Below, piece by piece: positions 1 through 7,881 of a stretch of 23,899 nucleotides of DNA. Below the pieces are notes generated by a model. That model saw only the letters and a program-made list of their open reading frames with translations, was not told where the DNA came from and did not search any database. Position numbers and translations under genes: made by a program. This DNA is from CAZNOG01 sp964574635 (GTDB lineage Bacteria; Bacteroidota; Bacteroidia; Flavobacteriales_D; Cryomorphaceae): the NCBI GenBank assembly GCA_964574635.1, contig CAZNOG010000026.1, forward strand, positions 1 through 23,899, given 5' to 3'. Position 1 is the stretch's first letter, and the number at the start of each line of letters is the position of its first letter.

Positions 1-118
1 TTCTCAACCTTCTCAACCTTCTCAACCTTCTCAACCTTCTCAACCTTCTCAACCTTCTCAACCTCCTCAACCTTCTCAACTTTCTCAACCTTCTCAACTT
101 TCTCAACCTTCTCAAACC
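1..118. repeat. 9-bp minisatellite (TTCTCAACC)n
   Basis: About 13 tandem copies of TTCTCAACC run from the first base of the window. Most are perfect; variants include TCCTCAACC (64-72), TTCTCAACT (73-81, 91-99) and a 10-nt unit (109-118). A degenerate pyrimidine-rich tail continues to about 148. The array touches the window edge, so its true length is unknown. In one plus frame it reads Ser-Gln-Pro repeats, so it could be the tail of an upstream gene, but no start or domain is visible. It ends about 30 nt before the putative promoter of the gene at 162. Confidence 0.93.
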
Positions 119-149
119 TTCTCCCCCTTCTCAACTTCCCCCAATTCCC

Positions 150-157
150 TATTTTCG
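150..157 (+). promoter_or_regulatory. putative -7 box (TATTTTCG) for the gene at 162
   Basis: TATTTTCG differs by one base from the Bacteroidota -7 consensus TAnnTTTG and lies 4 nt before the ATG at 162. This is the same spacing as the perfect boxes before 2904 and 18568, so transcription would begin at or next to the start codon. No good -33 TTTG is visible in the pyrimidine-rich upstream repeat. Confidence 0.4.
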
Positions 158-161
158 CCCA

Positions 162-1574
162 ATGACCATTTGGGACATCATCGCCATCGCAGTTTACCTG
201 CCTCTGTGCTTGTTCATCGGAGCGCGCATCAAGTCCGCCCACCGACGCGACCCACTCTATAAAAAGTGGTTCATGAAAGGCCTAGCCGCCAAACTCCTCG
301 GCGGACTCGGCTTCGCGCTCGTCTACACCTTCTACTACGAGTACGGTGGAGACACCCGCTCCTACTTCCACGACGCCGTCCTCGTGGTGCAATCCCTCGG
401 CGACGGCCCCATGGTGTTCTGGGAGGTGCTGCAACGCAACATGGAAGGCGTCAGCTCGGAGGCACTGGAGTATTTGATGCGCATGAAATTCAGCCATCCC
501 CGGGAGTACTACGTGGTCAATGCGTCCGTCGTATTCGTGCTTCTCGGCGCGGGGTCATACTTCTCAGCCACACTGCTGGCGGCCCTGTTCACCTACTGGG
601 GCGTGTGGTGCCTCTTCCGCCTCCTGGTGCGCAAGTACCCGGACATGGTGAAGCAAATGGCCGTGGCTACCTTGCTCATCCCCTCCGTCTTCTTCTGGGG
701 ATCCGGCATCGGCAAGGACTCCCTCATCCTCTGCGCCATCGGGCTCATGCTCTACCACGTGGACGTGGTGCTTTCCGGCCGCTTCTGGAAGGTGAAATCC
801 CTCCTCATTATCGTGGCTGCTGCATACTTCACCTACGTGGTCAAGGCATACGTTTTGGTTTCACTCGTGCCCGCCATTTTGTTGTGGCGCACCCTCCACT
901 TCCGCGATAAATTGCCACGTGGACTCATCCGATCCGCCGCCCTCCCCGTGGTGGGCGGGGTGGCCCTCTGGGGCATGGTCAACGTACTCGACGTCCTCGC
1001 TCGGTATTCCCCCAGATACAGCGTGGCCGCTTTCGTGGAAACCGCCCAGAGCATGCAGAATTGGCACTACCGGGAAGGCGCCAACACCTCGGAACAACAC
1101 GGGCGGGGTTCCAGCTATACCCTGGGGGAATACGACGGCACCACATGGCGGGGCGTAATGAAGGTCGCGCCGGCGGCATTGAACGTTACTTACTTCCGCC
1201 CCTACCTCTGGGAGGTGGACAACGCCGCCATGCTCGCCCAAGCCTTGGAGAGCTTCTTCTTCCTCGCGTTCTCCGTCTACGTGCTGCTGAAGGTGGGACC
1301 CGTTCGCGTGTACCGCACGGTCACCCACGATTCCTTCCTCCTCATGTGCGTGGTATTCGCCCTGTTTTTTGGCTTCGCCGTGGGATTTTCCTCTTACAAC
1401 TTCGGAGCCCTCTCCCGGTACAAAATCCCCGCCGTGCCATTCTTCCTCGTGGGGCTGCTGGTGATCCATCACCGATACGCAACCCAAAAGAAGAGGCGCA
1501 AACGACACCGAGCCATGAAGGAATACGCCATGAGACAGGGGAGTCTTTCGGTAGGAAAAAGTCAACCGGCCTGA
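162..1574 (+). CDS. polytopic membrane protein, Wzy/EpsG-like polymerase candidate
   Basis: A 470-residue protein with roughly ten hydrophobic segments, the first at residues 5-20, and a basic cytoplasmic tail (KKRRKRHR near 447). Two conserved-looking stretches stand out: YEYGGDTRSYFHDA (59-72) in the first large loop and PSVFFWGSGIGKDSL (174-188). I recognise this pattern from polytopic proteins commonly encoded in Bacteroidota polysaccharide loci, where they are usually unnamed or called polymerase-like. The role in chain polymerisation or periplasmic sugar transfer is inferred from topology and context. The ATG at 162 follows a -7-like box by 4 nt. The gene is GC-rich (41 of 60 in 901-960), ends 10 nt before the convergent GT4 gene, and is not obviously in an operon. 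Confidence 0.7.
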   Translation: MTIWDIIAIAVYLPLCLFIGARIKSAHRRDPLYKKWFMKGLAAKLLGGLGFALVYTFYYEYGGDTRSYFHDAVLVVQSLGDGPMVFWEVLQRNMEGVSSEALEYLMRMKFSHPREYYVVNASVVFVLLGAGSYFSATLLAALFTYWGVWCLFRLLVRKYPDMVKQMAVATLLIPSVFFWGSGIGKDSLILCAIGLMLYHVDVVLSGRFWKVKSLLIIVAAAYFTYVVKAYVLVSLVPAILLWRTLHFRDKLPRGLIRSAALPVVGGVALWGMVNVLDVLARYSPRYSVAAFVETAQSMQNWHYREGANTSEQHGRGSSYTLGEYDGTTWRGVMKVAPAALNVTYFRPYLWEVDNAAMLAQALESFFFLAFSVYVLLKVGPVRVYRTVTHDSFLLMCVVFALFFGFAVGFSSYNFGALSRYKIPAVPFFLVGLLVIHHRYATQKKRRKRHRAMKEYAMRQGSLSVGKSQPA

Positions 1575-1584
1575 TTGGAGTCTT

Positions 1585-2904
1585 TTATTGGGTGGAGTAC
1601 GCCTCAGTGGGCGTGGACGCGTGAACGCCCTCTGTGATTCCCGCGTACACCTCCTCGTAGGCGTCCAGGCCCCGATTCAGGTCGTAGTACTCCCGGGCAC
1701 CCTCCCGGATACGGGTCTTGTCGAGGGTCAACAGTTCCTCCCAACGCGACGCCACACCCACAAAATCCTCCTCGGAAAATCCCCGTACGACCACGCCCGC
1801 CCGGTACCTCTCCACGATTTCCGCCGTGTCGCCCACACCGGCGTTGCAGATCACCGGCACCCCCATGGCCATGAGCTCCCCCTGCTTGGTGGGGCTGGAC
1901 GCCGTCTTGGAAAACACCGGCAAAATGAAAAACAGGGAAGCCGACATGAAGCGCATCAGGCCGGGCACGTCCCGGCGCTCCGCGCTGACGTGGGTGAAGG
2001 CCGAGGCGGGGACGCCGCATTCCTTGGCGTGCCGGTACCACGGCTCCGGGTCGTCGTGGCTGAGGATCAGGAAACGCAGGCCCGGACGCGCCCGCCGCAT
2101 GGCGGCGAAGCAATGCACCATCTCGGCGCCCATGTACCACGTGCCGAGGCTGCCCACGTACCCAAGGTACTCCGCGTCGGATTCCAAACCGTACTTGGCG
2201 CCCAGCCACCTCATGCGCGCCGGGCTGAGGGGCGAGGGATCGAACAGTGCCGTGTCCGCCGCGCAGGGGATGACGGCGGTTTTGGCCTCCACCGCCATGG
2301 CGCTGTCGTAATTGTAAAACAGTTCACCTCCGCCGAACAGGGGGTCGGTGACGAATCTCTCCCTCAACTCCCGCTTGGAGGCGTGGGTGAGCGCGACCAC
2401 CGCGGCCGCCTCTTCCAAAAAAGACCTTTCCCGGGTTTTGAAGAACCGGTACACCCTGTGGTGCACGGGGTTGTCGAGGTTCCAAATGCCCCCTTCCACC
2501 CTCTCGTCCGCCCAATACCCCCTCATGTCGAACACGTAGGGGACGCCGTGTCGCTTTTTGAAGTCCAGCGCGATCAGCACAGGCAAATACGACCGGCAGT
2601 GGATGAAGTCGAAGGGCTTGACACCGTGCAATGCCCGGGCTTTTTCCTTCATGCGCCGCAGGTCGGCAAGGGTGGACACCACCGGGGGCGACTTGGTGTA
2701 GGGCAGGGGATGCCACTCCACGCCCGCCTCGGCGCAAATCTTTTGCACCGCCTGTTTCCGCCTTGCGAAGTTCTGTGGCTTTTCGCAGGACACCAGGACG
2801 AATTCGTGGCCACGGGCCGACAACCCCGCCACGTAGGGCAGGATCTGACTCTGACCCAGGGGGTCCGTCAAACCGTCGTAAGACAAATACAGCACGCGCG
2901 CCAT
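1585..2904 (-). CDS. glycosyltransferase family 4 (GT-B)
   Basis: A 439-residue retaining GT-B glycosyltransferase, expected to move a nucleotide-activated sugar onto a growing lipid-linked glycan at the inner face of the membrane. The N-terminus carries DGLTDPLGQSQ (10-20), typical of a large Bacteroidota GT4 group. A GYVGSLGTWYMG loop opens the C-terminal Rossmann domain, and the donor-site region reads KQGELMAMGVPVICN. The frame stays open upstream to 2973, but the start at 2904 (MARVLYLSYDG) is preferred: it gives the usual family N-terminus and sits 4 nt after a perfect TATCTTTG box. GC-rich like the preceding convergent gene. Acceptor and donor are unknown. Confidence 0.9.
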   Translation of the reverse strand: MARVLYLSYDGLTDPLGQSQILPYVAGLSARGHEFVLVSCEKPQNFARRKQAVQKICAEAGVEWHPLPYTKSPPVVSTLADLRRMKEKARALHGVKPFDFIHCRSYLPVLIALDFKKRHGVPYVFDMRGYWADERVEGGIWNLDNPVHHRVYRFFKTRERSFLEEAAAVVALTHASKRELRERFVTDPLFGGGELFYNYDSAMAVEAKTAVIPCAADTALFDPSPLSPARMRWLGAKYGLESDAEYLGYVGSLGTWYMGAEMVHCFAAMRRARPGLRFLILSHDDPEPWYRHAKECGVPASAFTHVSAERRDVPGLMRFMSASLFFILPVFSKTASSPTKQGELMAMGVPVICNAGVGDTAEIVERYRAGVVVRGFSEEDFVGVASRWEELLTLDKTRIREGAREYYDLNRGLDAYEEVYAGITEGVHASTPTEAYSTQ

Positions 2905-2908
2905 GAGG

Positions 2909-2916
2909 CAAAGATA
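2909..2916 (-). promoter_or_regulatory. -7 promoter box TATCTTTG for the GT4 gene at 2904
   Basis: On the minus strand TATCTTTG is a perfect match to TAnnTTTG and ends 4 nt before the ATG at 2904, suggesting a leaderless or almost leaderless transcript. A convincing -33 TTG/TTTG at 19-21 nt spacing is not seen. Confidence 0.55.
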
Positions 2917-3004
2917 AAAGGGATGATGGTTGGAGCGCATATGGCATGGAATTGATTCTCCTACACCGCACATTTCTCTACCGAATTTATCTACTTCCTC
3001 ATCA

Positions 3005-3036
3005 TTGCGTGGGTGAAGGGAATATGTCTATTTTCG
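3005..3036 (+). promoter_or_regulatory. possible promoter for the GT2 gene at 3083
   Basis: TTG (3005-3007) is followed after 21 nt by TATTTTCG (3029-3036), a one-mismatch match to the Bacteroidota -33/-7 arrangement. It would leave a leader of about 40 nt before the ATG at 3083. The 178-nt divergent gap 2905-3082 holds nothing else I can identify. Confidence 0.35.
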
Positions 3037-3082
3037 TCGACGGTAAAACGAAACAACACCGGGAAACGAAATTCGATGGCAC

Positions 3083-4186
3083 ATGTTGGAGGGTAAAACC
3101 GTTTGTGTGGTCGTGCCGGCCTACAACGAAGAGCAGCAAATACTGCACGTGATCGACACCATGCCCGATTTCGTGGACCGCATCGTGGTGGTCAACGACC
3201 GATCCACCGACCGCACACTGGAAGTCCTGCTCGACCGCTACCAAACCGCGGAAGACCGCGTTATTCCGGCTCACTCCGTACAAAGCGGTTCCAACGCATC
3301 CTTGGACTACGACCGCGCGGACCGCGTCCTCCAGGATATTCTACTCGAGCAATCCAAGAAGCACATCCCCCGTGAAGTCACCGGTGACGGTCGCAAGCGT
3401 CTAGTCGTCATCAACCACTTAAAAAACGGGGGGGTGGGTGCCGCCATCTCCTCCGGATACCTCTGGGCGAGGGAAAACCAAATGTACTGCACCGCCGTCA
3501 TGGCCGGCGACGGGCAAATGGACCCCGCCGAATTGGAAAAAATCTGTTCCCCTATAGTGGCCAACGGCACCGACTACGTGAAGGGAAACCGTTTGAAGCA
3601 CCCGGCAGCCTTGAGCATCGTGCCCAAGACCCGAATGTTCGGAAACTCGGTGCTGTCCATCTTGACCAAGGTGGCATCCGGGTATTGGAAGATTTCCGAC
3701 ACCCAAACCGGCTACACCGCCATTGGCCTCCACGCCCTCAATCTCCTGCCCCTCGACAAGATTTACCCCCGCTACGGCATGCCCAACGACATGCTGGTGA
3801 AGTTGAATTACCAAAACCGTAAAGTCACCGAAGTCATCATCAAGCCCGTGTACGGAGTGGGCGAGCAGTCGAAGATGAACATCCCCAAGGTCATCCCCCG
3901 CATCGGTTTGCTCCTGCTGAGAAGCTTCTGGAAACGCATATTCTTCAAGTACTTCATCCGGGAGTTTCACCCCCTTTTTCTGCTGTACATCGTCGGATGC
4001 GTGAGTTTGGGCATCGGCGCCTACTACGGGATCAAAATCGCCTACCTGTGGATTGCCGAAATCCGACCCATCAACCCATTGACCATCCTCGCCTTCCTGT
4101 TTACCTTCCTCTTCGGATTCCAATCCCTCTTATTCGCCATGTGGATGGATATTCAGGACAACGAAAAGTTGTATGAAAGCAGGTAG
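3083..4186 (+). CDS. membrane-anchored glycosyltransferase family 2 (DPM1/GtrB-like)
   Basis: A 367-residue GT-A transferase. Visible motifs are VPAYNEE (11-17), the nucleotide-binding NDRSTDRT (38-45), NHLKNGGVGAAISSG (111-125), the metal-site region AGDGQMDP (141-148) and DTQTGYTA (206-213). Two C-terminal hydrophobic segments (about 296-324 and 333-355) anchor it, as in polyprenyl-phosphate glycosyltransferases. Such enzymes charge undecaprenyl phosphate with a sugar for periplasmic GT-C enzymes, and the next gene encodes a polytopic GT-C-like protein 56 nt downstream, which fits. Odd point: about 50 residues (55-105) are inserted between the second strand and the GVGAA helix, a spot that is normally short. 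The nearby ATG at 3076 is out of frame. Confidence 0.88.
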   Translation: MLEGKTVCVVVPAYNEEQQILHVIDTMPDFVDRIVVVNDRSTDRTLEVLLDRYQTAEDRVIPAHSVQSGSNASLDYDRADRVLQDILLEQSKKHIPREVTGDGRKRLVVINHLKNGGVGAAISSGYLWARENQMYCTAVMAGDGQMDPAELEKICSPIVANGTDYVKGNRLKHPAALSIVPKTRMFGNSVLSILTKVASGYWKISDTQTGYTAIGLHALNLLPLDKIYPRYGMPNDMLVKLNYQNRKVTEVIIKPVYGVGEQSKMNIPKVIPRIGLLLLRSFWKRIFFKYFIREFHPLFLLYIVGCVSLGIGAYYGIKIAYLWIAEIRPINPLTILAFLFTFLFGFQSLLFAMWMDIQDNEKLYESR

Positions 4187-4242
4187 TCAGCCCAATCTCA
4201 GGTGAACAAATAATTCTATACGGGAAAGATTGTTTAAGCACT

Positions 4243-5706
4243 ATGGAAAGCAGTACTCGCACGCAATGGATTCTTAAAATCATCGTTGCTATTCTTTTGA
4301 CGTTCGTCCTTCACAACCATTGGGTTCTGCCTCGGATTAGCAATGACTATGCAAGGCAACTCGTCGCGCTTGAAAACATTAAGCAAGGCCACGGGGTGAC
4401 CTTCCAGTTCGTTGCCGACGGGAACCGGGAGCCGTTCTTGACCAACGCGTTCCCCATGGGGTACTACATTTTGATGATGCCTTTTTATGCGTTATCCGGC
4501 GATGCGGTCTTAACCCACAGGGTTTTGGAAATCGTCGGGCTCATCTTATTGGTTTACCAGTTGTTCAAGCTGGGAAATTGGATCGGAAAACGATACGGAA
4601 TCCGGAATTTCGTATGGTGGATGCTGTTGTTTACACTCATCCAATTGAATCCGTGGAGAGCCATGCGCTTTACGGATGTCTGGGCACTCATGCTGTTTAT
4701 CACCGCGCTTCGATTGGTAATTTCCAAGTTCGAATACAACTGGCGCCACTTAATTGCCATCGGTCTCCTCGCGTATTTCTGCGTTTCCATGCGCTACGCC
4801 TACTATCCTTTGGCGTTCATACCACCGATATTCGCCATCCTGCGTTATGAAAAACCCAAGGCAAGATCATTTGCACCTATAATCATATTGGTCCTGCTTC
4901 TCTTGGGCACACACCTATTCAACCGAATCTATTTCGGAAATATGGATCATATCGAAGCACGTGTCGGTGAAGAAAGGTGGTTTTTCGAACACATCGTTCA
5001 AATGGATCCCGTTGGATTCAATGCATTTTTTTACGATCACGTAGTCCTCGGTGCATTCGGGTTGGAGCGTTGGGGACCGGAGACTGCGTGGTGGGCCAAA
5101 CACATCCTTTCTATATTCTCATTAAGCATTCTCACAATTCTCCTTCTTTCGACTATCCGCACCTTTCACTTTAAGCTTTCCAATATAGTTTCCGAACAAC
5201 GCTTTTTGCCGACGGTAATTTGGACGACAATATTGGTCACCGTTGGTTTTATAAGTGCCATCAGCATTTACTATCCTTCTGCCAGAGATAACTTCATGTA
5301 TACTTGGCAACTGGTAACCCGTTACTACTCACCGGTATTCCTCGCATTACAAATATTGTTGGTCCTGTTGGTATTCAAAGACAGTCAACTCGTTCGTAAA
5401 CGTATTTTGAGATCCCTTTTCATATTCTCCCTGGTTTTTCAGTTGGTCTATGGGATTCGCTTTCTACACATCTTTTCATTTTCCGACACGTGGGGGAACT
5501 ATATAAAATATTATAGATATAAAGAAATGCCGGCAGTTATGGAAAACTACAATCAACTGATCGATGATCCGAACATGGAACTTCACATCCCTCCTTCACA
5601 ATTTGAATACGAGTATCTTGCGATTTACTATTTGACCGGCCCTGAACGATTGACTGCATATTTGGAAGAGCACTGTCCGGAGTGCTTGGAATACTATGCC
5701 CAATAA
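4243..5706 (+). CDS. polytopic membrane protein, GT-C glycosyltransferase candidate
   Basis: A 487-residue protein with about ten transmembrane segments, beginning at residues 10-27, followed by a loop with an acidic SNDYARQL motif (33-40) and ending in a hydrophilic tail of some 60 residues rich in Glu and Tyr. The plan (first TM, acidic loop, many TMs, soluble tail) resembles GT-C/GT39-type enzymes that use polyprenyl-phosphate sugars in the periplasm, but I see no diagnostic signature. The neighbour at 3083 is a plausible producer of the lipid-linked donor. Composition drops sharply from the previous gene (23 of 60 G+C in 5161-5220 against 36 of 60 in 3601-3660), marking the left edge of the AT-richer block. 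Alternative: a Wzy-like polymerase. Confidence 0.65.
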   Translation: MESSTRTQWILKIIVAILLTFVLHNHWVLPRISNDYARQLVALENIKQGHGVTFQFVADGNREPFLTNAFPMGYYILMMPFYALSGDAVLTHRVLEIVGLILLVYQLFKLGNWIGKRYGIRNFVWWMLLFTLIQLNPWRAMRFTDVWALMLFITALRLVISKFEYNWRHLIAIGLLAYFCVSMRYAYYPLAFIPPIFAILRYEKPKARSFAPIIILVLLLLGTHLFNRIYFGNMDHIEARVGEERWFFEHIVQMDPVGFNAFFYDHVVLGAFGLERWGPETAWWAKHILSIFSLSILTILLLSTIRTFHFKLSNIVSEQRFLPTVIWTTILVTVGFISAISIYYPSARDNFMYTWQLVTRYYSPVFLALQILLVLLVFKDSQLVRKRILRSLFIFSLVFQLVYGIRFLHIFSFSDTWGNYIKYYRYKEMPAVMENYNQLIDDPNMELHIPPSQFEYEYLAIYYLTGPERLTAYLEEHCPECLEYYAQ

Positions 5707-5727
5707 AACACAATTCATCCGGGCGCT

Positions 5728-5757
5728 GAAATTTTTATTTAGTCCTTAAAATGTTTC
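5728..5757. terminator. weak inverted repeat between convergent genes
   Basis: GAAATTTT (5728-5735) pairs imperfectly with AAAATGTTTC (5748-5757), with a 2-nt bulge, across a 12-nt loop. It lies in the 69-nt gap between genes ending at 5706 (+) and 5776 (-), where a bidirectional terminator is expected. The stem is AT-rich and weak. Confidence 0.22.
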
Positions 5758-5775
5758 CGGGGCTTGTAAATTTTG

Positions 5776-6642
5776 TCAACTTCTGTGCGCCACCCAACCA
5801 ACCAAGAACAGGAAACCTTCACCTATGAGGAACCACAAACGCGAGAAAATTGCTACGGCCGTTGCTTCCGGCAAAGGCAATCCTCCTGCGTGAAGCAATG
5901 CGGTCAATATGCCCTCACGAACCCCCAAGCCGCCGGGTGCGATAAAAACGACGATACCCAATGTCGCGGCTAAAGGGAATATAAGGCCGGTGATTAAGGG
6001 AACCGGTCCATACAATGATACCAGGAGGAAATAGAAAGAAACGCCCAGTACAACCCAATACAACACGAAAACGGGCAAAACACGGATCGCGCTTTTAAAA
6101 TGAATGGTAGGTATGTCGATCTTCTTGCCTGTGATGAGGAGAACTGTCTTTCGGGTCGCGGCATGCAATACGGGCGTAAAGATGAAAATGGTGAGAATAA
6201 CGAAGAGCAGTACCAACACAGACCACCACGCCTGAAATTTTTCCAAATGGATTAGGGCGGGTACGCTGAGCAAAAAACCCGTCCAGATCACCAAAAGCTG
6301 TGTATCCAACGATCGAAGTATCAAACCTTCATTGGAATAGTCATACTTGGCTCTGATGTACTGTGACCTTCCGATGATCACCAGAATTTTTCCAGGGATG
6401 TACTTTGCAAATACCGACAATCCCGTGGATGCCAAGGCGTGTTTCCAAGATATCGGGTACTCCCGCTTCAACACGGATTTCCAGTTCGCCCCTTGTATGA
6501 TAAAACTCGCAAAAAGCAGCACTAGGGAAAATGAAAAGGAAGGTACGTGGGCAATGCGCGGAAACGTGAATTCTTCTTGTCGGAACAAATAAACGACGAG
6601 GAAAACAAAGGAGACGGCGACGAGTATTTTGACGTATTTCAT
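5776..6642 (-). CDS. LPG-synthase-TM / AglD-type (UPF0104) membrane protein
   Basis: A 288-residue protein of about eight transmembrane segments. Two family hallmarks are visible: KYIPGK (80-85) in the first half and APGGLGVREG (235-244) near the end. This fold is the flippase part of MprF and also occurs as stand-alone proteins in polysaccharide loci, where the substrate is usually unknown; a lipid or lipid-linked sugar is plausible. There is no C-terminal acyltransferase domain, so it is not a full MprF. Its ATG overlaps the stop of the upstream acyltransferase gene by 4 nt (ATGA), indicating translational coupling. It is the last gene of the minus-strand run. Confidence 0.85.
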   Translation of the reverse strand: MKYVKILVAVSFVFLVVYLFRQEEFTFPRIAHVPSFSFSLVLLFASFIIQGANWKSVLKREYPISWKHALASTGLSVFAKYIPGKILVIIGRSQYIRAKYDYSNEGLILRSLDTQLLVIWTGFLLSVPALIHLEKFQAWWSVLVLLFVILTIFIFTPVLHAATRKTVLLITGKKIDIPTIHFKSAIRVLPVFVLYWVVLGVSFYFLLVSLYGPVPLITGLIFPLAATLGIVVFIAPGGLGVREGILTALLHAGGLPLPEATAVAIFSRLWFLIGEGFLFLVGWVAHRS

Positions 6643-7229
6643 TCTGACGAATTGTACGATTTGCCGGCATACGGCTCCTTCGTTTTAATCACTTTGCAAG
6701 GGATTCCCGCCGCAACACTGTTCGATGGAATGTCGGTAGTGACCACCGAATTCGCACCGATGATTACATTGTCACCGATAGACACGCCCGGCATGACGAC
6801 GACGTTCATTCCTAGCCACACATGGTTGCCGATACGGATAGGGTTTGAATCAATCCATTTGTCATAATCCCCGGGGTCATGATTGGCGCTGATCAAACCG
6901 GACCCGGGCCCCATTCGAAAATTGTTTCCAATGATAATTCCCGCACGGCCTTGCACATAACAATTCGAATTTAACCCCGGCGCGGAGCGGCTCCCGACTT
7001 TTATGTTCTTTGTATAGAGTACTCGAGAAGTAAAATGAACGGGCCAAGGAGCATTTCCATTGATGCGCAAAATTTTTTGAGGAAAGAAGGCATAGAGCAA
7101 ATACGCGATTTCAAATCTTCGCGCTTTTGGGTAAAACCAAAACAACCAGAAAAAAACAATGCGAAATCGCTCAAGATTCCGGATCACTTTGGGTTTAATT
7201 ATTCTTTCAGACCTCACTTCGGGATTCAT
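6639..7229 (-). CDS. hexapeptide-repeat acyltransferase (WcaF/maltose-acetyltransferase type)
   Basis: A 196-residue left-handed beta-helix enzyme, likely an O-acetyltransferase acting on a sugar of the polysaccharide with acetyl-CoA. Hexapeptide turns run from about residue 76 to 180, the clearest being IGNHVWLGMNVVVMPGVSIG (133-152) followed by IIGANSVV and the closing AAGIPCKVI. SANHDP (114-119) holds the expected catalytic histidine (117). An N-terminal segment of about 60 residues with an aromatic hydrophobic patch (24-34) precedes the helix and may contact the membrane. The ATG at 7229 overlaps the sulfotransferase gene by 23 nt, and the stop overlaps the next start by 4 nt, so it sits inside a tight operon. 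Confidence 0.9.
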   Translation of the reverse strand: MNPEVRSERIIKPKVIRNLERFRIVFFWLFWFYPKARRFEIAYLLYAFFPQKILRINGNAPWPVHFTSRVLYTKNIKVGSRSAPGLNSNCYVQGRAGIIIGNNFRMGPGSGLISANHDPGDYDKWIDSNPIRIGNHVWLGMNVVVMPGVSIGDNVIIGANSVVTTDIPSNSVAAGIPCKVIKTKEPYAGKSYNSSE

Positions 7230-7881
7230 TGGATTTCTTTTGGAGTTCTATTTCATCGATTTTTATCCGGATGCCGAAAGCGTCCATTACAATGTTTTCC
7301 AACACCCCGCTTTCAAAGACCTCCATCATATTTACGGAGTGGTAGTTTTGATATCGGCTGTATTTGATTCGGAACCACTCGTTCTTTTTTTCCGATATCC
7401 GCTTGTATTTTTTCACCGCTCTATTCCGGCGTATCATGTTCTCAAACGGCCACAAACCGGGTTGCCACAGAGGTATAAGGTTGTGTGCAACAAAGCTCTT
7501 CCGACGGTTTCGGGTAAGTGCATACATGGACTTAGCGAAAGCTTCGTGGTCACGGTGAAGGTGTACGATGTGTGTGTTGGGACGTTCGAGAATCGTCTTT
7601 GGAATCACCGTCGACACGAGGGGATCGCTCGAAATGTAGTGATCGGATTCGGTGCACGTTTTCATTGCTTGGGCGAAAAGCCGTTCTTTCAATTTTTCCA
7701 CACTGCCGACGAAGAACATCAAATGCCCCATGACATTCGCAAAACGGGATACGCCAACCTGATGCTTGACGCAGACCTTCCGCGCACCAAGGTGCCGGTT
7801 CAAAATCTCCTGTAACCGCTTGGTCCCGCATCGTCCGGTGGATACGAAAATCAATAGAATTTTGTCGTCAGGGATGTACAA
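7207..7881 (-). CDS. sulfotransferase (PAPS-dependent, P-loop type)
   Basis: A 224-residue protein with an N-terminal 5'-phosphosulfate loop, VSTGRCGTKRL (13-23), and a matching 3'-phosphate region VHLHRDHEAFAKSMY (106-120), both in the order expected for PAPS-using sulfotransferases. It probably sulfates a sugar in the glycan made by this locus. The start is TTG at 7881: the frame has no ATG before the P-loop, and an in-frame TAA lies at 7906-7908. It overlaps the upstream deacetylase-like gene by 14 nt. The protein is on the short side for the family. It is distinct from the second sulfotransferase at 11809-12441. Confidence 0.8.
   Translation of the reverse strand: MYIPDDKILLIFVSTGRCGTKRLQEILNRHLGARKVCVKHQVGVSRFANVMGHLMFFVGSVEKLKERLFAQAMKTCTESDHYISSDPLVSTVIPKTILERPNTHIVHLHRDHEAFAKSMYALTRNRRKSFVAHNLIPLWQPGLWPFENMIRRNRAVKKYKRISEKKNEWFRIKYSRYQNYHSVNMMEVFESGVLENIVMDAFGIRIKIDEIELQKKSNESRSEV

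Noticed and set aside
1588..2955. 455-residue open frame on the plus strand opposite the GT4 gene
   Set aside because: Shadow of a GC-rich gene: no motifs, His/Arg/Gly/Val-rich, while the minus-strand product has clear GT4 motifs.
5773..5973. 66-residue plus-strand frame, Cys- and Gln-rich
   Set aside because: Antisense to the conserved end of the AglD-type protein (PGGLGVREG region).
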